Position numbers and translations under genes: made by a program. Below are positions 26,027 to 34,989 of a stretch of DNA of 64,000 bases, piece after piece (within the stretch, counting starts at the first letter, position 1; every line of letters begins with the position of its first letter). Source of the stretch: Desulfatibacillum aliphaticivorans DSM 15576 (GTDB lineage: Bacteria > Desulfobacterota > Desulfobacteria > Desulfobacterales > Desulfatibacillaceae); the NCBI RefSeq assembly GCF_000429905.1, contig NZ_KE386982.1:270551-334550 (forward strand). Reading direction: 5' to 3'. The notes beneath the pieces were generated by a model. The model was not told the origin of the DNA and did not search any database. It saw only the letters and a program-made list of their open reading frames with translations.

Positions 26027-26122
26027 GCAATCCGCTGTCGCCTGCGCAAGCGAAAACAGACTTTTGCTTGGAACTATCCTAACATACAGGAAAAGCCACT
26101 TCAATCTTTCATCATGAATTGA

Positions 26123-26884
26123 TTATCCAAACACGGTATCCCAGATAAGTTTAACGAGCGTTACGCCCACCACTGCAAGAAACACGCTCCGTACAAAGTT
26201 GACCTTGCGCAGGATCACCATTCTGGACCCTAAATAGGCGCCTGTCATTTGGCCGGCGCCCATGAGGATGCCAATGGTGAAAATGACGTTGCCGCCGATG
26301 ATGAAGGCGATCAGGGCCACGATGTTGCTGGTGAAATTAACGATTTTGGTAAAGGCGGTGGCTTTTTTCAAATCCAGGCCGATAAGAAGGACAAGGCCGA
26401 TGGTCCAGAACGATCCGGTTCCCGGGCCGAAAAACCCGTCATAAAATCCAAGGAGCAAACCGGCCGCAACATAAAACGCGTGCTTGCCCATGCGGGCTTT
26501 CCGGTCTTCCTGGCCTAACTGGGGGGTGAGGAGGGTGTAAAAAAAGATGCCTGCTAACAAGAACGGAATGATTACGCTCAGAAAGTCGGCCGACAGCATT
26601 TGAATGGACACGGTGCCGATGGCGGCCCCAACGGCGGTAAACAGCACCGGCATCCAGATTCCGGAAAGCGAAACCAATCCCTTGCGGCTGTAGTTCACCG
26701 CCGCCGTAAAACTGCCAAAGCTCGCCTGGAGTTTGTTGGTTCCCAGGGCCAGGTGCGGAGGAATCCCCATGGCGAGCAAAACAGGCATGGTCAGGATTCC
26801 TCCCCCGCCGGCAATGGAATCCACAAATCCGGCGCAAAGGCCTGTCAATACAAACACCGCGTAATGATAAAATTCAAATTCCAA
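26123..26884 (-). CDS. TauE/SafE-family permease
   Basis: 253 residues with about eight hydrophobic segments arranged as two halves. The N-terminal signature SIAGGGGILTMPVLLAMG and LGTNKLQASFGS and the second-half motif YDGFFGPGTGSF are typical of DUF81/TauE proteins, which export sulfite, sulfonates or related anions across the inner membrane. The start is TTG 26884, since no ATG lies near the conserved beginning; the ribosome site is weak. It is monocistronic, 193 bp from the MttB-like gene on the same strand. In a sulfur-metabolising host a sulfite or sulfoacetate role is plausible but unproven. Confidence 0.85.
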   Translation of the reverse strand: MEFEFYHYAVFVLTGLCAGFVDSIAGGGGILTMPVLLAMGIPPHLALGTNKLQASFGSFTAAVNYSRKGLVSLSGIWMPVLFTAVGAAIGTVSIQMLSADFLSVIIPFLLAGIFFYTLLTPQLGQEDRKARMGKHAFYVAAGLLLGFYDGFFGPGTGSFWTIGLVLLIGLDLKKATAFTKIVNFTSNIVALIAFIIGGNVIFTIGILMGAGQMTGAYLGSRMVILRKVNFVRSVFLAVVGVTLVKLIWDTVFG

Positions 26885-27097
26885 TAGCTACCGTTCCACC
26901 ATTTTAAAACTTGCCGTCAAAATTCACGGTGCGCCAATCCGGCCGCCGGCGCCGACCTCCCCAAGGAAGAACATCGGGCAAAAGACTTCAACGTTTTTGG
27001 GGACGTCTCTCAAAAACTCAATAACTCCAACCCCAAAAGCGTTCTAAAGAAAGATCAGCCGGGTAGGGGGCTTTGTTTGATGCTCCGCCCGGATTCC

Positions 27098-27643
27098 TTA
27101 CTTTTCCTTTTTCAAATCCTCCATCAAGTCGTCCAGCCATTGGGGGACCGTCACCTTTTCGTAATTGGGATAACTTAAGGTAAAGGGCTTGATGTCCAGG
27201 ATGGGGCTGCCGTCCACGGCGTCCAGACCCTGAACCTTGAGGATGTTGTCCTTACGCTCCAAAAGGCGCACCGCCGAAACCAAAATAGGGTTGGGCCTGG
27301 CCGGGCTGCATGTGGCGTAGATGCCTTTCAGGGGGATGTCCTTTCTGCCCATGGGATGGACCTGGCGCATGGACCGCCTGTCCTCCGGAATCAGGTGGGG
27401 CCAGTAAATCACCAAAATGTGGGAATATTCCTCAATGCCGTCCAGAATGCCTTCCAGGCTGGGATCGATTTCCAGTTCGCTTTCCAGGGAACCCAACTTC
27501 TTCCGGGTCTTCCGTTGCTCCTTGATGCGATTGTCATAATCCTGATCGCCCATGTCAGGGCGAAACGCGGGCTTGTCCATGGAGGTATGCACTACGCCCA
27601 CGGGGGTGACGGTGAATTCGTTCAATCTTCTGTATTCGGGCAT
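27098..27643 (-). CDS. trmO: TrmO/TsaA-family tRNA methyltransferase-like protein
   Basis: 181 residues of the YaeB/UPF0066 family, whose characterised members N6-methylate threonylcarbamoyladenosine-37 of tRNA using S-adenosylmethionine. Visible signatures: VTPVGVVHTSMDKP at the start, LDGIEEYSHILVIYW, and ATCSPARPNPILVSAVRLL, followed by GLDAVDGSPILDIKPF. It lacks the C-terminal extension of the 230-residue E. coli protein, as do many archaeal and anaerobe versions. ATG 27643 follows AAAGGAG. Other members occur beside metal or CoM genes, so a non-tRNA role is possible. Confidence 0.8.
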   Translation of the reverse strand: MPEYRRLNEFTVTPVGVVHTSMDKPAFRPDMGDQDYDNRIKEQRKTRKKLGSLESELEIDPSLEGILDGIEEYSHILVIYWPHLIPEDRRSMRQVHPMGRKDIPLKGIYATCSPARPNPILVSAVRLLERKDNILKVQGLDAVDGSPILDIKPFTLSYPNYEKVTVPQWLDDLMEDLKKEK

Positions 27644-27938
27644 TGATAACTCCTTTTCCGCTCAACAAGCGCCGATCAGCGCTCCTTAATGAAAATTGCG
27701 GCGCATCCCAATGGAAAAAGCGCGGCAGGCCGCCAAGTTTTCAGCCTCTCCATAATAAAAAAAACGCAAACAGTCGACCATTCAGGTTCGGTCGCCATCA
27801 CGGCGTGAACATTAATTATGGAAAGAGCGCCCCGGCTGCGCCTTCATAGCGTTGTTTTCAATGCAATTATGCCCTTATTATTTAGATTGTCAATGTCCCT
27901 TCGGCCGGGTTCAGCGGCGTACGCCGCGCCGATTGAGC

Positions 27939-27967
27939 TTGACACATGATTTAGAAGGCTTTATTCT
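27939..27967 (+). promoter_or_regulatory. Promoter of the ABC-transporter leader
   Basis: TTGACA (27939-27944), 17-bp spacer, TATTCT (27962-27967). Transcription would start near 27974, about 125 bp before the first codon at 28099. The same box pair recurs before nuoF at 40059-40087. Bases 27644-27938 show nothing else. Confidence 0.65.
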
Positions 27968-27973
27968 CAGTAC

Positions 27974-28084
27974 AACTCCGTCCGAAGGCGGAACGTAAAA
28001 ACAGCTCCAAACAATATAATTGAATATTTAAAGCCATGAAGGCCGACGCGAGGAACGCGTGTCGCCTTTGTGGCTTTTTTATTT
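27974..28084 (+). ncRNA. Structured leader ending in an intrinsic terminator (riboswitch/attenuator or sRNA candidate)
   Basis: After a small hairpin (CTCCGTCCGAAGGCGGA, near 27981), bases 28030-28077 form a long stem (AAAGCCA/TGGCTTT, AAGG/CCTT, GCG/CGC around an AGGAA loop) followed by TTTTTTATTT. This terminator lies before the transporter genes and after their promoter, so transcription must be conditionally released, as in a metal- or cofactor-responsive leader. Alternatively it ends an independent 110-nt small RNA. I could not match it to a known riboswitch class. Confidence 0.5.
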
Positions 28085-28098
28085 GGGGAGAAAATTTT

Positions 28099-29208
28099 AT
28101 GAAAAAAGGCCTTGTGTTTTTGTTCGCAGGAATCCTTGTTTTTTCTTTGTTTTCCAATGTTTGTTATGCGGATCAAAAAATCGTGGACGCCATGGGACGC
28201 GCCGTTTCCATCCCGGATAAAGTGGAAAAAGTCATCTGCTCCGGCCCCGGATGTTTGCGGCTGCTTACCTACCTCCAGGCTCAGGACCGCATTGTGGGCG
28301 TGGACGATATGGAAACCCGCCGGACCCAGTTTGACGCTCGGCCATACGCTTTGGCCAATCCTCAGTTCAAGGACTATCCCGAGTTCGGCAGCTTTCGCGG
28401 CCACGACAATCCCGAGCAGATCCTGGTGCTGGAGCCTCAGCCCCAGGTGATTTTCAAAACCTACGCCACCATGGGGCACGACCCCATTGAGCTTTCCAAG
28501 AAAACGGGCATTCCGGTCATCGTGCTCAATTACGGCGATCTTGGCGACAACCGGGACCAGTTGTTTCAGGCCATCCGCATCATGGGCCAGGCCCTGGGAC
28601 AGGATAAAAGGGCCGAGGAGGTTGTCGCCTTTTTTGAATCCGCCATCCAGGATCTGCACGACCGGACCAAGGACATTCCCGAAGACAAACGGCCTTCCTG
28701 CTACATTGGCGGCATCGCTTCCAAGGGGCCCCACGGCTACCAGTCCACGGAGCCCGGATATCCGCCTCTCGCCTTCATCCACGCAAACAATGTGGCGTAC
28801 AGCACGGGCTTGAAAGGCAAGGCCCTCATGCACAGCAACGTGGCCAAGGAGAAAATCGTGGACTGGGACCCGGAAATCCTTTTTCTGGACCTTTCCACCC
28901 TGCAAATGGGCGATCAGTCCGGCGGCCTGTACGAATTGAAAACCGATCCCGCTTATGCGGCCTTGACCGCAGTCCAAAAGGGCAAGGTTTACGGCGTGCT
29001 GCCTTATAATTGGTACTCCCGGAATTACGGCTCCATCCTGGCCAACGCCTATTACATGGGCAAGCTGATTTATCCCGACCGCTTTGAAGACGTGGCGCCC
29101 CGGGCCAAGGCGGACGAAATTTATTCTTATCTGATCGGCAAGGGCGTGTTCGAGGTTATGAATCAGAGCTTCCAGGACCTGGTTTTTAAGCCGGTCCCGG
29201 TCAAGTAG
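28099..29208 (+). CDS. ABC transporter periplasmic binding protein (TroA/FepB fold)
   Basis: 369 residues with a signal peptide (MKK, hydrophobic core, CYA before DQKIVDA). It is a class-III solute-binding protein (COG0614) of the kind serving ferric siderophores, cobalamin, heme, or in some lineages molybdate/tungstate. Visible: VDAMGRAVSIPDKVEKVICSG at the start of the mature protein, VGVDDMETRR, NPEQILVLEPQ and the closing YNWYSRNYGS. It is the first gene of a three-gene operon with permease and ATPase. GGGGAG lies at normal distance before ATG 28099. The ligand cannot be read from the sequence. Confidence 0.88.
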   Translation: MKKGLVFLFAGILVFSLFSNVCYADQKIVDAMGRAVSIPDKVEKVICSGPGCLRLLTYLQAQDRIVGVDDMETRRTQFDARPYALANPQFKDYPEFGSFRGHDNPEQILVLEPQPQVIFKTYATMGHDPIELSKKTGIPVIVLNYGDLGDNRDQLFQAIRIMGQALGQDKRAEEVVAFFESAIQDLHDRTKDIPEDKRPSCYIGGIASKGPHGYQSTEPGYPPLAFIHANNVAYSTGLKGKALMHSNVAKEKIVDWDPEILFLDLSTLQMGDQSGGLYELKTDPAYAALTAVQKGKVYGVLPYNWYSRNYGSILANAYYMGKLIYPDRFEDVAPRAKADEIYSYLIGKGVFEVMNQSFQDLVFKPVPVK

Positions 29209-29218
29209 GGAGCGAAAC

Positions 29219-30289
29219 ATGCACCTGAATCACGGCGTGAAGCACGAAGAATATTCCCGCTATGTGGGGCGCAAAGCCGCCTTGCTGATGTTCTCCGGAA
29301 TAATATTGGTATTGATTTCCCTGGTGAGCATCTCCAAAGGCCCGGCCAGCCTGCCCATTGGAGAGGTGGCCAAAGCCCTGCTGGGATTCGACGCGGCCAA
29401 GCGCACGGAGTTGATTGTCTGGAACATCCGCTTGCCCCAGGTGCTGGCCGCCATCGTGGCCGGGGCCGGGTTGTCCCTTTCCGGCGCGGTCATGCAGTCG
29501 GTTTTGCGCAATCCCCTGGGCTCGCCTTTTACCTTGGGCATATCCCACGCAGCGGCCTTTGGAGCCGCCTTTGCCGTGATGATCATGGGCTCGGGAACCA
29601 TGGCCAGCTCCCACGTGGGCGCGGTGACCATTTCCAATCCTTACGTGACGACTGGCATGGCCTTCCTTTTTTCCATGGGCGCATCCAGCGTGATTGTGGG
29701 CATATCCCGCATGCGGGGCGCTTCGCCGGAAATCATGGTGCTTTCCGGCGTGGCTTTGGGCGCCTTGTTTACGGCCGGGACCATGTTTCTCCAGTTTTTC
29801 GCGGACGACGTGCAGCTTGCGGCCATGGTTTTCTGGACCTTCGGCGATGTAGGCCGGGCTTCCTGGTCCGAGTTGGCAGTGCTTTCCGTCATCACCCTGG
29901 CGGCGTCGGCCTATTTTCTTTTAAACGCATGGAATTACAACGCCGTGGACGCCGGGGACGAAACCGCCCAGGGCTTGGGCGTCCGGGTGCAGCGGGTGCG
30001 CATATGGGGCATGATCATCGCCTCTCTGGTGACGGCCGTGGCCGTGGCCTTTTTGGGGATCATCGGCTTTGTGGGCCTGGTCTGCCCCCATATGGTCAGG
30101 CGCATGATCGGCGGGGACAATCGATACCTCCTGCCGGCATCCATGTTGCTGGGCGCCATTCTGCTTTTGGCTTCGGATACCGTGGCCCGGCTGATTTTGG
30201 CGCCGCATCTTTTGCCCGTGTCCATTCTCACGGCTTTCATGGGCGCGCCTGTTTTTCTGGCATTGATCATCAAAGGATATGCAAAATGA
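29219..30289 (+). CDS. FecCD-type ABC transporter permease
   Basis: 356 residues, roughly nine to ten membrane helices. Family marks: IRLPQVLAAIVAGAGLSLSGAVMQ near residue 78, NPLGSPFTLGISHAAAFGA, VALGALFTAG, and the ATPase-coupling region LGIIGFVGLVCPHMVRRM near 280. It forms the inner-membrane channel for the substrate delivered by the binding protein encoded 10 bp upstream. Its stop overlaps the ATPase start (ATGA), so the two are translationally coupled. Confidence 0.92.
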   Translation: MHLNHGVKHEEYSRYVGRKAALLMFSGIILVLISLVSISKGPASLPIGEVAKALLGFDAAKRTELIVWNIRLPQVLAAIVAGAGLSLSGAVMQSVLRNPLGSPFTLGISHAAAFGAAFAVMIMGSGTMASSHVGAVTISNPYVTTGMAFLFSMGASSVIVGISRMRGASPEIMVLSGVALGALFTAGTMFLQFFADDVQLAAMVFWTFGDVGRASWSELAVLSVITLAASAYFLLNAWNYNAVDAGDETAQGLGVRVQRVRIWGMIIASLVTAVAVAFLGIIGFVGLVCPHMVRRMIGGDNRYLLPASMLLGAILLLASDTVARLILAPHLLPVSILTAFMGAPVFLALIIKGYAK

Positions 30290-31041
30290 TTCTGGAAGTG
30301 GACGGCGTAAAATTCGGATACAACGGCAAGGACATCCTGAAAAACGTCCAACTGAATGTGGACCGGGGCGAGATGCTGGTTATCCTGGGCCCCAACGGGG
30401 TGGGAAAAACCACCCTTTTACGGTGCATCAACGCCATTTTAAAGCCCAAGGCCGGAACCATCATGGTGGAAGGCGGGGACGTCCTGAAAATGGAGCCCGC
30501 AGCCATCGCCCGCAGGGTAGGGTACGTGGCCCAGTATCAGGCCAAAACCCGCATGACCGCTTTTGACGCCATTCTCATGGGCCGCAAGCCCCACATAAGG
30601 TTTCGCACCTCCCACGAAGACCTGCACATGGTGGACGGCGCCATCAAGGTTTTGGGCCTGGAAGACCTGGCTATGCGCCATATCGACGAAATGAGCGGCG
30701 GCGAACTGCAGAAAGTCGCCGTAGGCCGGGCTTTGGTCCAGGAGCCCCGCTTGATGCTTTTGGACGAGCCCACCAGCAGCCTGGACCTCAAGAACACCAT
30801 GAATATCCTGTCCCTTATCCAAAGAGTGGTCAAGGAGCACAACGTGGGCGCGGTCATGACCATGCATAATTTGAATTCCGCTTTACGCTTCGCCGATAAA
30901 TTCGTGTTTCTGAAAAACGGAGAAATCCATTCCGCCGGCGAAATCCAGGAAGTCTCCGCAGAAATGATCCGGGACGTCTACGACATCCCCGTGGAAATCC
31001 TCCATCACAACGGCCGGCCCTTGGTGGCGCCTTTGAATTGA
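30286..31041 (+). CDS. ABC transporter ATP-binding protein (FepC type)
   Basis: 251 residues. ATG 30286 overlaps the permease stop; longer upstream readings in this frame merely shadow the permease. Walker A GPNGVGKTT, Q-loop near QYQAK, signature MSGGELQKV, Walker B LMLLDEPTSS and a switch His (MTMHNLNS) are all present. It energises uptake with the permease and binding protein. After it, 219 bp without a feature separate the operon from the sulfatase. Confidence 0.95.
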   Translation: MILEVDGVKFGYNGKDILKNVQLNVDRGEMLVILGPNGVGKTTLLRCINAILKPKAGTIMVEGGDVLKMEPAAIARRVGYVAQYQAKTRMTAFDAILMGRKPHIRFRTSHEDLHMVDGAIKVLGLEDLAMRHIDEMSGGELQKVAVGRALVQEPRLMLLDEPTSSLDLKNTMNILSLIQRVVKEHNVGAVMTMHNLNSALRFADKFVFLKNGEIHSAGEIQEVSAEMIRDVYDIPVEILHHNGRPLVAPLN

Positions 31042-31260
31042 AGCCTTAAAAACGGTTCTTTTCTAACGCGCCGATAAGGGGAAAGGCCATATTTGCCCTT
31101 GCTTCCATTCAATAATGCCTTTAGATTGAACGCGATACACAGAACCCAGTCTGTATTGAACCTTATAAAAATGGGCAATTACAGCCCTTTTGTTAAACTG
31201 TGAAAGAAGCATAGGAACGCTGTTTTAACCAGCAGGCTATGCTCCTTTTCATATAAGACC

Positions 31261-33108
31261 TTGCAAAGACCTGATTTGAGTTTTTTATTTACCAACGCTC
31301 CTCTGTTGATGGCTTTATTATTCCAGGCCGTGCTGTTGTATCATCTTGATTTCCGGCTGATACGGCGGCTGTCCATGGCGGAGGCGCCGGGCGTATTATT
31401 TGGTATGGCGGCGTTGGCGTGTCTTTTCAGGGGCGTTGCCATATTGTTCCCGCAAAATCGATTCGCCCGGACCTGCTGCAATCTCGTCTTGTTCTGCTTT
31501 TTGGGTCTGACAGCTTCCTTTTTATATCAAAATCGTTTTATTCTGGATTATGCGGCCCTTGTGGAAAACATCGGCCTGGCCCGGTCCCGGGGCGTTTACA
31601 ATTTTGTTATGGCGTCCCTGCATCCCAAATTCATGGCCCTGACCCTTGCCATGATCGCGGGGTATTTAACCCTGGAGCTGACCGGCCGTGTAAGGCCGCA
31701 CCGTTTTCCCTGGGAGATGCGCGTTTGGCGTCTGGCCGCACTATCCATGGTCTACGGAATATATCTTGCCAGCCCCGTCCCGAAGCATGACGATGCCGCA
31801 GGCTTTATCGCCTCGGCTGCCCAATACCATTTTCAAAACCAATATCGGACCGTCCCGGACGAAGCTATGGAGTACCCTTTTGTCCGCGATGGGGCGTCCT
31901 TTTTGTCCTCCCCCTCTCAAGAGGCGGGACCTTATCCGCCTGTTTTTCTTATAGTCATGGAATCCTTTTGCGGGCGATATGTGGAGGCCCGGGACTCCGC
32001 AGGACGATATTACACGCCCTATTTCAACCGCCTGATACCCCAAGGCGTATATGTGGAGGACTTTTATTCCAATTCCATGCAAACGGCCAAAGGCCAGTTC
32101 GCCGTCCTGTTTTCCCTGGCGCCCTCCATGCGGGGCAAGGTTTTCGTCCATTATCCAGACGTCCGTTTTGATTCCCTGGCTTCTGTGTTGAAAAGGCGCG
32201 GCTACCAAACCCTGTTTTTCCAGGCCTATGAAAATCCTGATTTCGACAACACCCGGGACATGCTTTTAGCCAACGGATTTGATGACTTTCGGGTTCTGAA
32301 GGATTTCCTAAAGCCGGAGGACGAACCTTTTGATTGGGGATGGGGGCCCGAGGACGCCGTGGTTCATCGGCGTCTGTTTGAGTATCTTGATTCCGGAGAG
32401 CCGGAAAGGGCAGGGCCGGTTTTCGTTGTCGAGGCCACCATCAACGCCCATAGATGCGAACATGTTCCCATGGACAAACGCTTCTTATATCCTCATCCAT
32501 CCATCCCGTGGGAGGCGCAGGCCAACGCCGTCCATCTGGCGGACCGTCAGTTGGAAGTGTTTTTTAGGGAATTGGAAAAACGCCCGAGGTACAAGGACGC
32601 GATTGTGGTCATCACCGGCGACCACGGCGTGAATCTTGGCACGGAATCCGCGGCGGGCGCCGTGCAGAATACCAATGAAGATATTTTTAAAGTCCCGCTG
32701 CTTATCCTCCAGCCCGGCCGCCTCTTCCCTCAAAGGATTGAAGGCGAGCCTTTTTCTCAGATGGACATTGCTCCGACTTTATTGGATATGATCCATATCC
32801 ATGAGCCTGAAACCCATTTCCAGGGCAGATCCCTGTTCCAGGCCGATGGCAGCAATCGTGCGCTTTTGGTCCAACCGTACGGCGGCCGTTCCTTATGCTC
32901 CGTGAGAAAGGGCTTCAAATACGTTTATAAGGAGCAATCCAATGAAGTTAGGGCTTTCCAATTAAAGACTTCTTCGGGGGCTCCCCTGGAAGTTCCGTTG
33001 CAATCCCTACCCGAGGATTTATTGCACGCCTTTGATAATGACATAAAGTGCTTGTATCTTAATCAAAAGCTGATCGTTCAGAATCGCATCCTGCCTCCCC
33101 TGCATTGA
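31261..33108 (+). CDS. LtaS-like membrane sulfatase / phosphoglycerol transferase
   Basis: About 615 residues. Four to five N-terminal membrane helices (to about residue 180) precede an extracytoplasmic sulfatase-fold domain: metal-binding ESFCGRYVE, candidate Thr nucleophile in MQTAKGQF, and the metal site TGDHGVNLG, then SQMDIAPTLLDMI. The fold belongs to the LTA synthase/OpgB superfamily, which transfers phosphoglycerol or phosphoethanolamine groups onto envelope glycans. The start is uncertain: TTG 31261 opens the helix region; ATG 31309 is the first ATG. Neither has a good ribosome site. It stands alone. Confidence 0.8.
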   Translation: MQRPDLSFLFTNAPLLMALLFQAVLLYHLDFRLIRRLSMAEAPGVLFGMAALACLFRGVAILFPQNRFARTCCNLVLFCFLGLTASFLYQNRFILDYAALVENIGLARSRGVYNFVMASLHPKFMALTLAMIAGYLTLELTGRVRPHRFPWEMRVWRLAALSMVYGIYLASPVPKHDDAAGFIASAAQYHFQNQYRTVPDEAMEYPFVRDGASFLSSPSQEAGPYPPVFLIVMESFCGRYVEARDSAGRYYTPYFNRLIPQGVYVEDFYSNSMQTAKGQFAVLFSLAPSMRGKVFVHYPDVRFDSLASVLKRRGYQTLFFQAYENPDFDNTRDMLLANGFDDFRVLKDFLKPEDEPFDWGWGPEDAVVHRRLFEYLDSGEPERAGPVFVVEATINAHRCEHVPMDKRFLYPHPSIPWEAQANAVHLADRQLEVFFRELEKRPRYKDAIVVITGDHGVNLGTESAAGAVQNTNEDIFKVPLLILQPGRLFPQRIEGEPFSQMDIAPTLLDMIHIHEPETHFQGRSLFQADGSNRALLVQPYGGRSLCSVRKGFKYVYKEQSNEVRAFQLKTSSGAPLEVPLQSLPEDLLHAFDNDIKCLYLNQKLIVQNRILPPLH

Positions 33109-33369
33109 AGCGTCTGCTCGGAATAACGCCGCGATTGCTTCATCCGGCGTTCTCTTGCAGAGTCTTGATCAAAACCGTGATATTTTCGAGCGGAGCCTTC
33201 CAAAAAATGGTTTGACTTCTGTAAAATATAGGTATTAAGTGGACACGGATCGTTGTGTCTTATTTGGTATAAAGATGGTCTGTCGTTGTATCATATTTGA
33301 TATATAGATCCGTTCGTTGAAAAACGATCTTTCTTTCCTTACATGAATTGACAAGTTGTGGAGTTCAAA

Positions 33370-34929
33370 GTGTCGGTAAAAAAAATGTTGCTGATGGTAG
33401 GAGTGGTGTTGTTGTTGGCCTCCGGTGCTGTTGCACAGGATTCTTTCAATAACAACTTATTGGAAATATTGCAATCCAAGGGAATTTTATCCTCTCAGGA
33501 AGTGTCGGCGCTTCAAAAAAAGGATGCCGCAGACCCGGAAGCCGGGGCGGCCGTCCAGGAAGCCCTGGTGCTGCTCCTGAAGGAAAAAGGGGTGCTCACC
33601 AAAGAGGACGCCGCGTTCATTTTTGGGGGCGAGGCCGCACAGGATGACTCCCCGAAGCTCTCTCAAGAGGCGTCTCCGGCTTTGGGCGGCAAGGGGTCCG
33701 GCAGGGAGCTTGTGGGCGTCCTGGACGACGGCTTTTGCCTGAAAACCCGGGACAGCTCCTCCCAGTTTCATCTAAAGGGCCTTTTGCAGGCGGATTACAA
33801 AACCTATGACTATGACCTGGAGCCCGCAGGAATCGGCACGGATCCGGGGACGGACGGTTTTGACATTCGCCGGGCCAGGCTGATCGCCAAGGGCAAGCTC
33901 TCTCCTTTGTTTGATTTTGCCATGTCCTACGAGTTTCAGGGAGTCAGTTCCCGCCGTTTGCTGGACGCCTATGTGAACGCCCGGATTCATGACGTCTTTT
34001 CTCTCCGTGCAGGTCAGTTCAAGGAGCCTTTTGGGTTGGAAGCCCTTTCTTCGGACAGCGACCTGTTCTTTACGGAGCGCTCCATGGGTTTTGGCCTGAA
34101 TCCCGGCAGGGATGTGGGAGTCATGGCTTTCGGCGGTTTTTGGGACAACGCTCTGTATTACAGGCTGGGCATGTTCAACGGCGACGGCATGGATGACGCC
34201 ACCGGAGGAAACGTGGACGAGCCCGAGGTGTGCGCCCGGATCGGCGCGACCCCCTTCGCCCACGCAGGAATTCCCCTGTTAAAAGGCTTTCATCTGGGCG
34301 CCAGCGGGTCTTATCAGCGGGCGGACGCCAACACGGTCAGCCTGGATATCAGCACGGCCGGGCGCACGGATTTCTTTTCCGTCGCCACCAATGCGAAATT
34401 CAGCATCATCCGGAACTGCGACACCCTCATCCGTCACGGAGCGGACGCGGCTTGGACATACGGCCCCGTGGCCCTGTTCGGCGAGTACATCCAGGCAAAA
34501 TACGATGACATGGAAAGCAAGGCCCAAACCTTTGACGCCGAAATGACGGGCTATTACGGGGCTGGCGCCTGGATCATCACCGGCGAGCCCGTCCTCGTTT
34601 CCCGGGGCGCGATCCAGCCGGTCATTCCTGCGAACGCCTTAGGAGACGGAGGCTATGGAGCCTTTGGCCTGGCCTTCCGGTACGACAATTTCGACGCGGG
34701 CGACAAGGTGTACGACACCTTGGTTTTTGTGGGCGATTCCGTGAGGGAAGCCGAGGCCATGACCTTTGGCCTGAACTGGTACCTGAATCAATACGCCCGC
34801 CTGTCCCTGGAATTCACCCACACCACATTCGATCAACCCCTCCTGATATACCGGGATTCCAGCACCGGCACATCCCTGTATAGTGACAAGGAGGACATGA
34901 TTATCAGCCGGTTCCAATTGGGATTTTAG
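33370..34929 (+). CDS. Outer-membrane porin, OprP/O family
   Basis: 519 residues. GTG 33370 is preferred because GGAG precedes it and it yields a clean signal peptide (SVKK, hydrophobic core, GAVA before QDSF). A short helical segment (LQSKGILSSQEVSALQKK, and a second LKEKGVLTKEDAAF) precedes the barrel, as in phosphate-selective porins that trimerise. The barrel begins near FHLKGLLQADY, with FDIRRARLIAKGKL, RAGQFKEPFG and an aromatic C-terminal end IISRFQLGF ending in Phe, needed for BAM insertion. The likely cargo is phosphate or another anion. The diheme surface protein follows 60 bp later. Confidence 0.85.
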   Translation: MSVKKMLLMVGVVLLLASGAVAQDSFNNNLLEILQSKGILSSQEVSALQKKDAADPEAGAAVQEALVLLLKEKGVLTKEDAAFIFGGEAAQDDSPKLSQEASPALGGKGSGRELVGVLDDGFCLKTRDSSSQFHLKGLLQADYKTYDYDLEPAGIGTDPGTDGFDIRRARLIAKGKLSPLFDFAMSYEFQGVSSRRLLDAYVNARIHDVFSLRAGQFKEPFGLEALSSDSDLFFTERSMGFGLNPGRDVGVMAFGGFWDNALYYRLGMFNGDGMDDATGGNVDEPEVCARIGATPFAHAGIPLLKGFHLGASGSYQRADANTVSLDISTAGRTDFFSVATNAKFSIIRNCDTLIRHGADAAWTYGPVALFGEYIQAKYDDMESKAQTFDAEMTGYYGAGAWIITGEPVLVSRGAIQPVIPANALGDGGYGAFGLAFRYDNFDAGDKVYDTLVFVGDSVREAEAMTFGLNWYLNQYARLSLEFTHTTFDQPLLIYRDSSTGTSLYSDKEDMIISRFQLGF

Positions 34930-34989
34930 ACTTTTTTTGGAAACGCCGCAGCTTGCTGCGGAAAGCGTTATTTTTTGAAAGGGAGGAAA

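Noticed and set aside
29929..30285. N-terminal extension of the ABC ATPase
   Set aside because: It overlaps the permease in another frame. The family start is the ATG at 30286 with the usual ATGA overlap.
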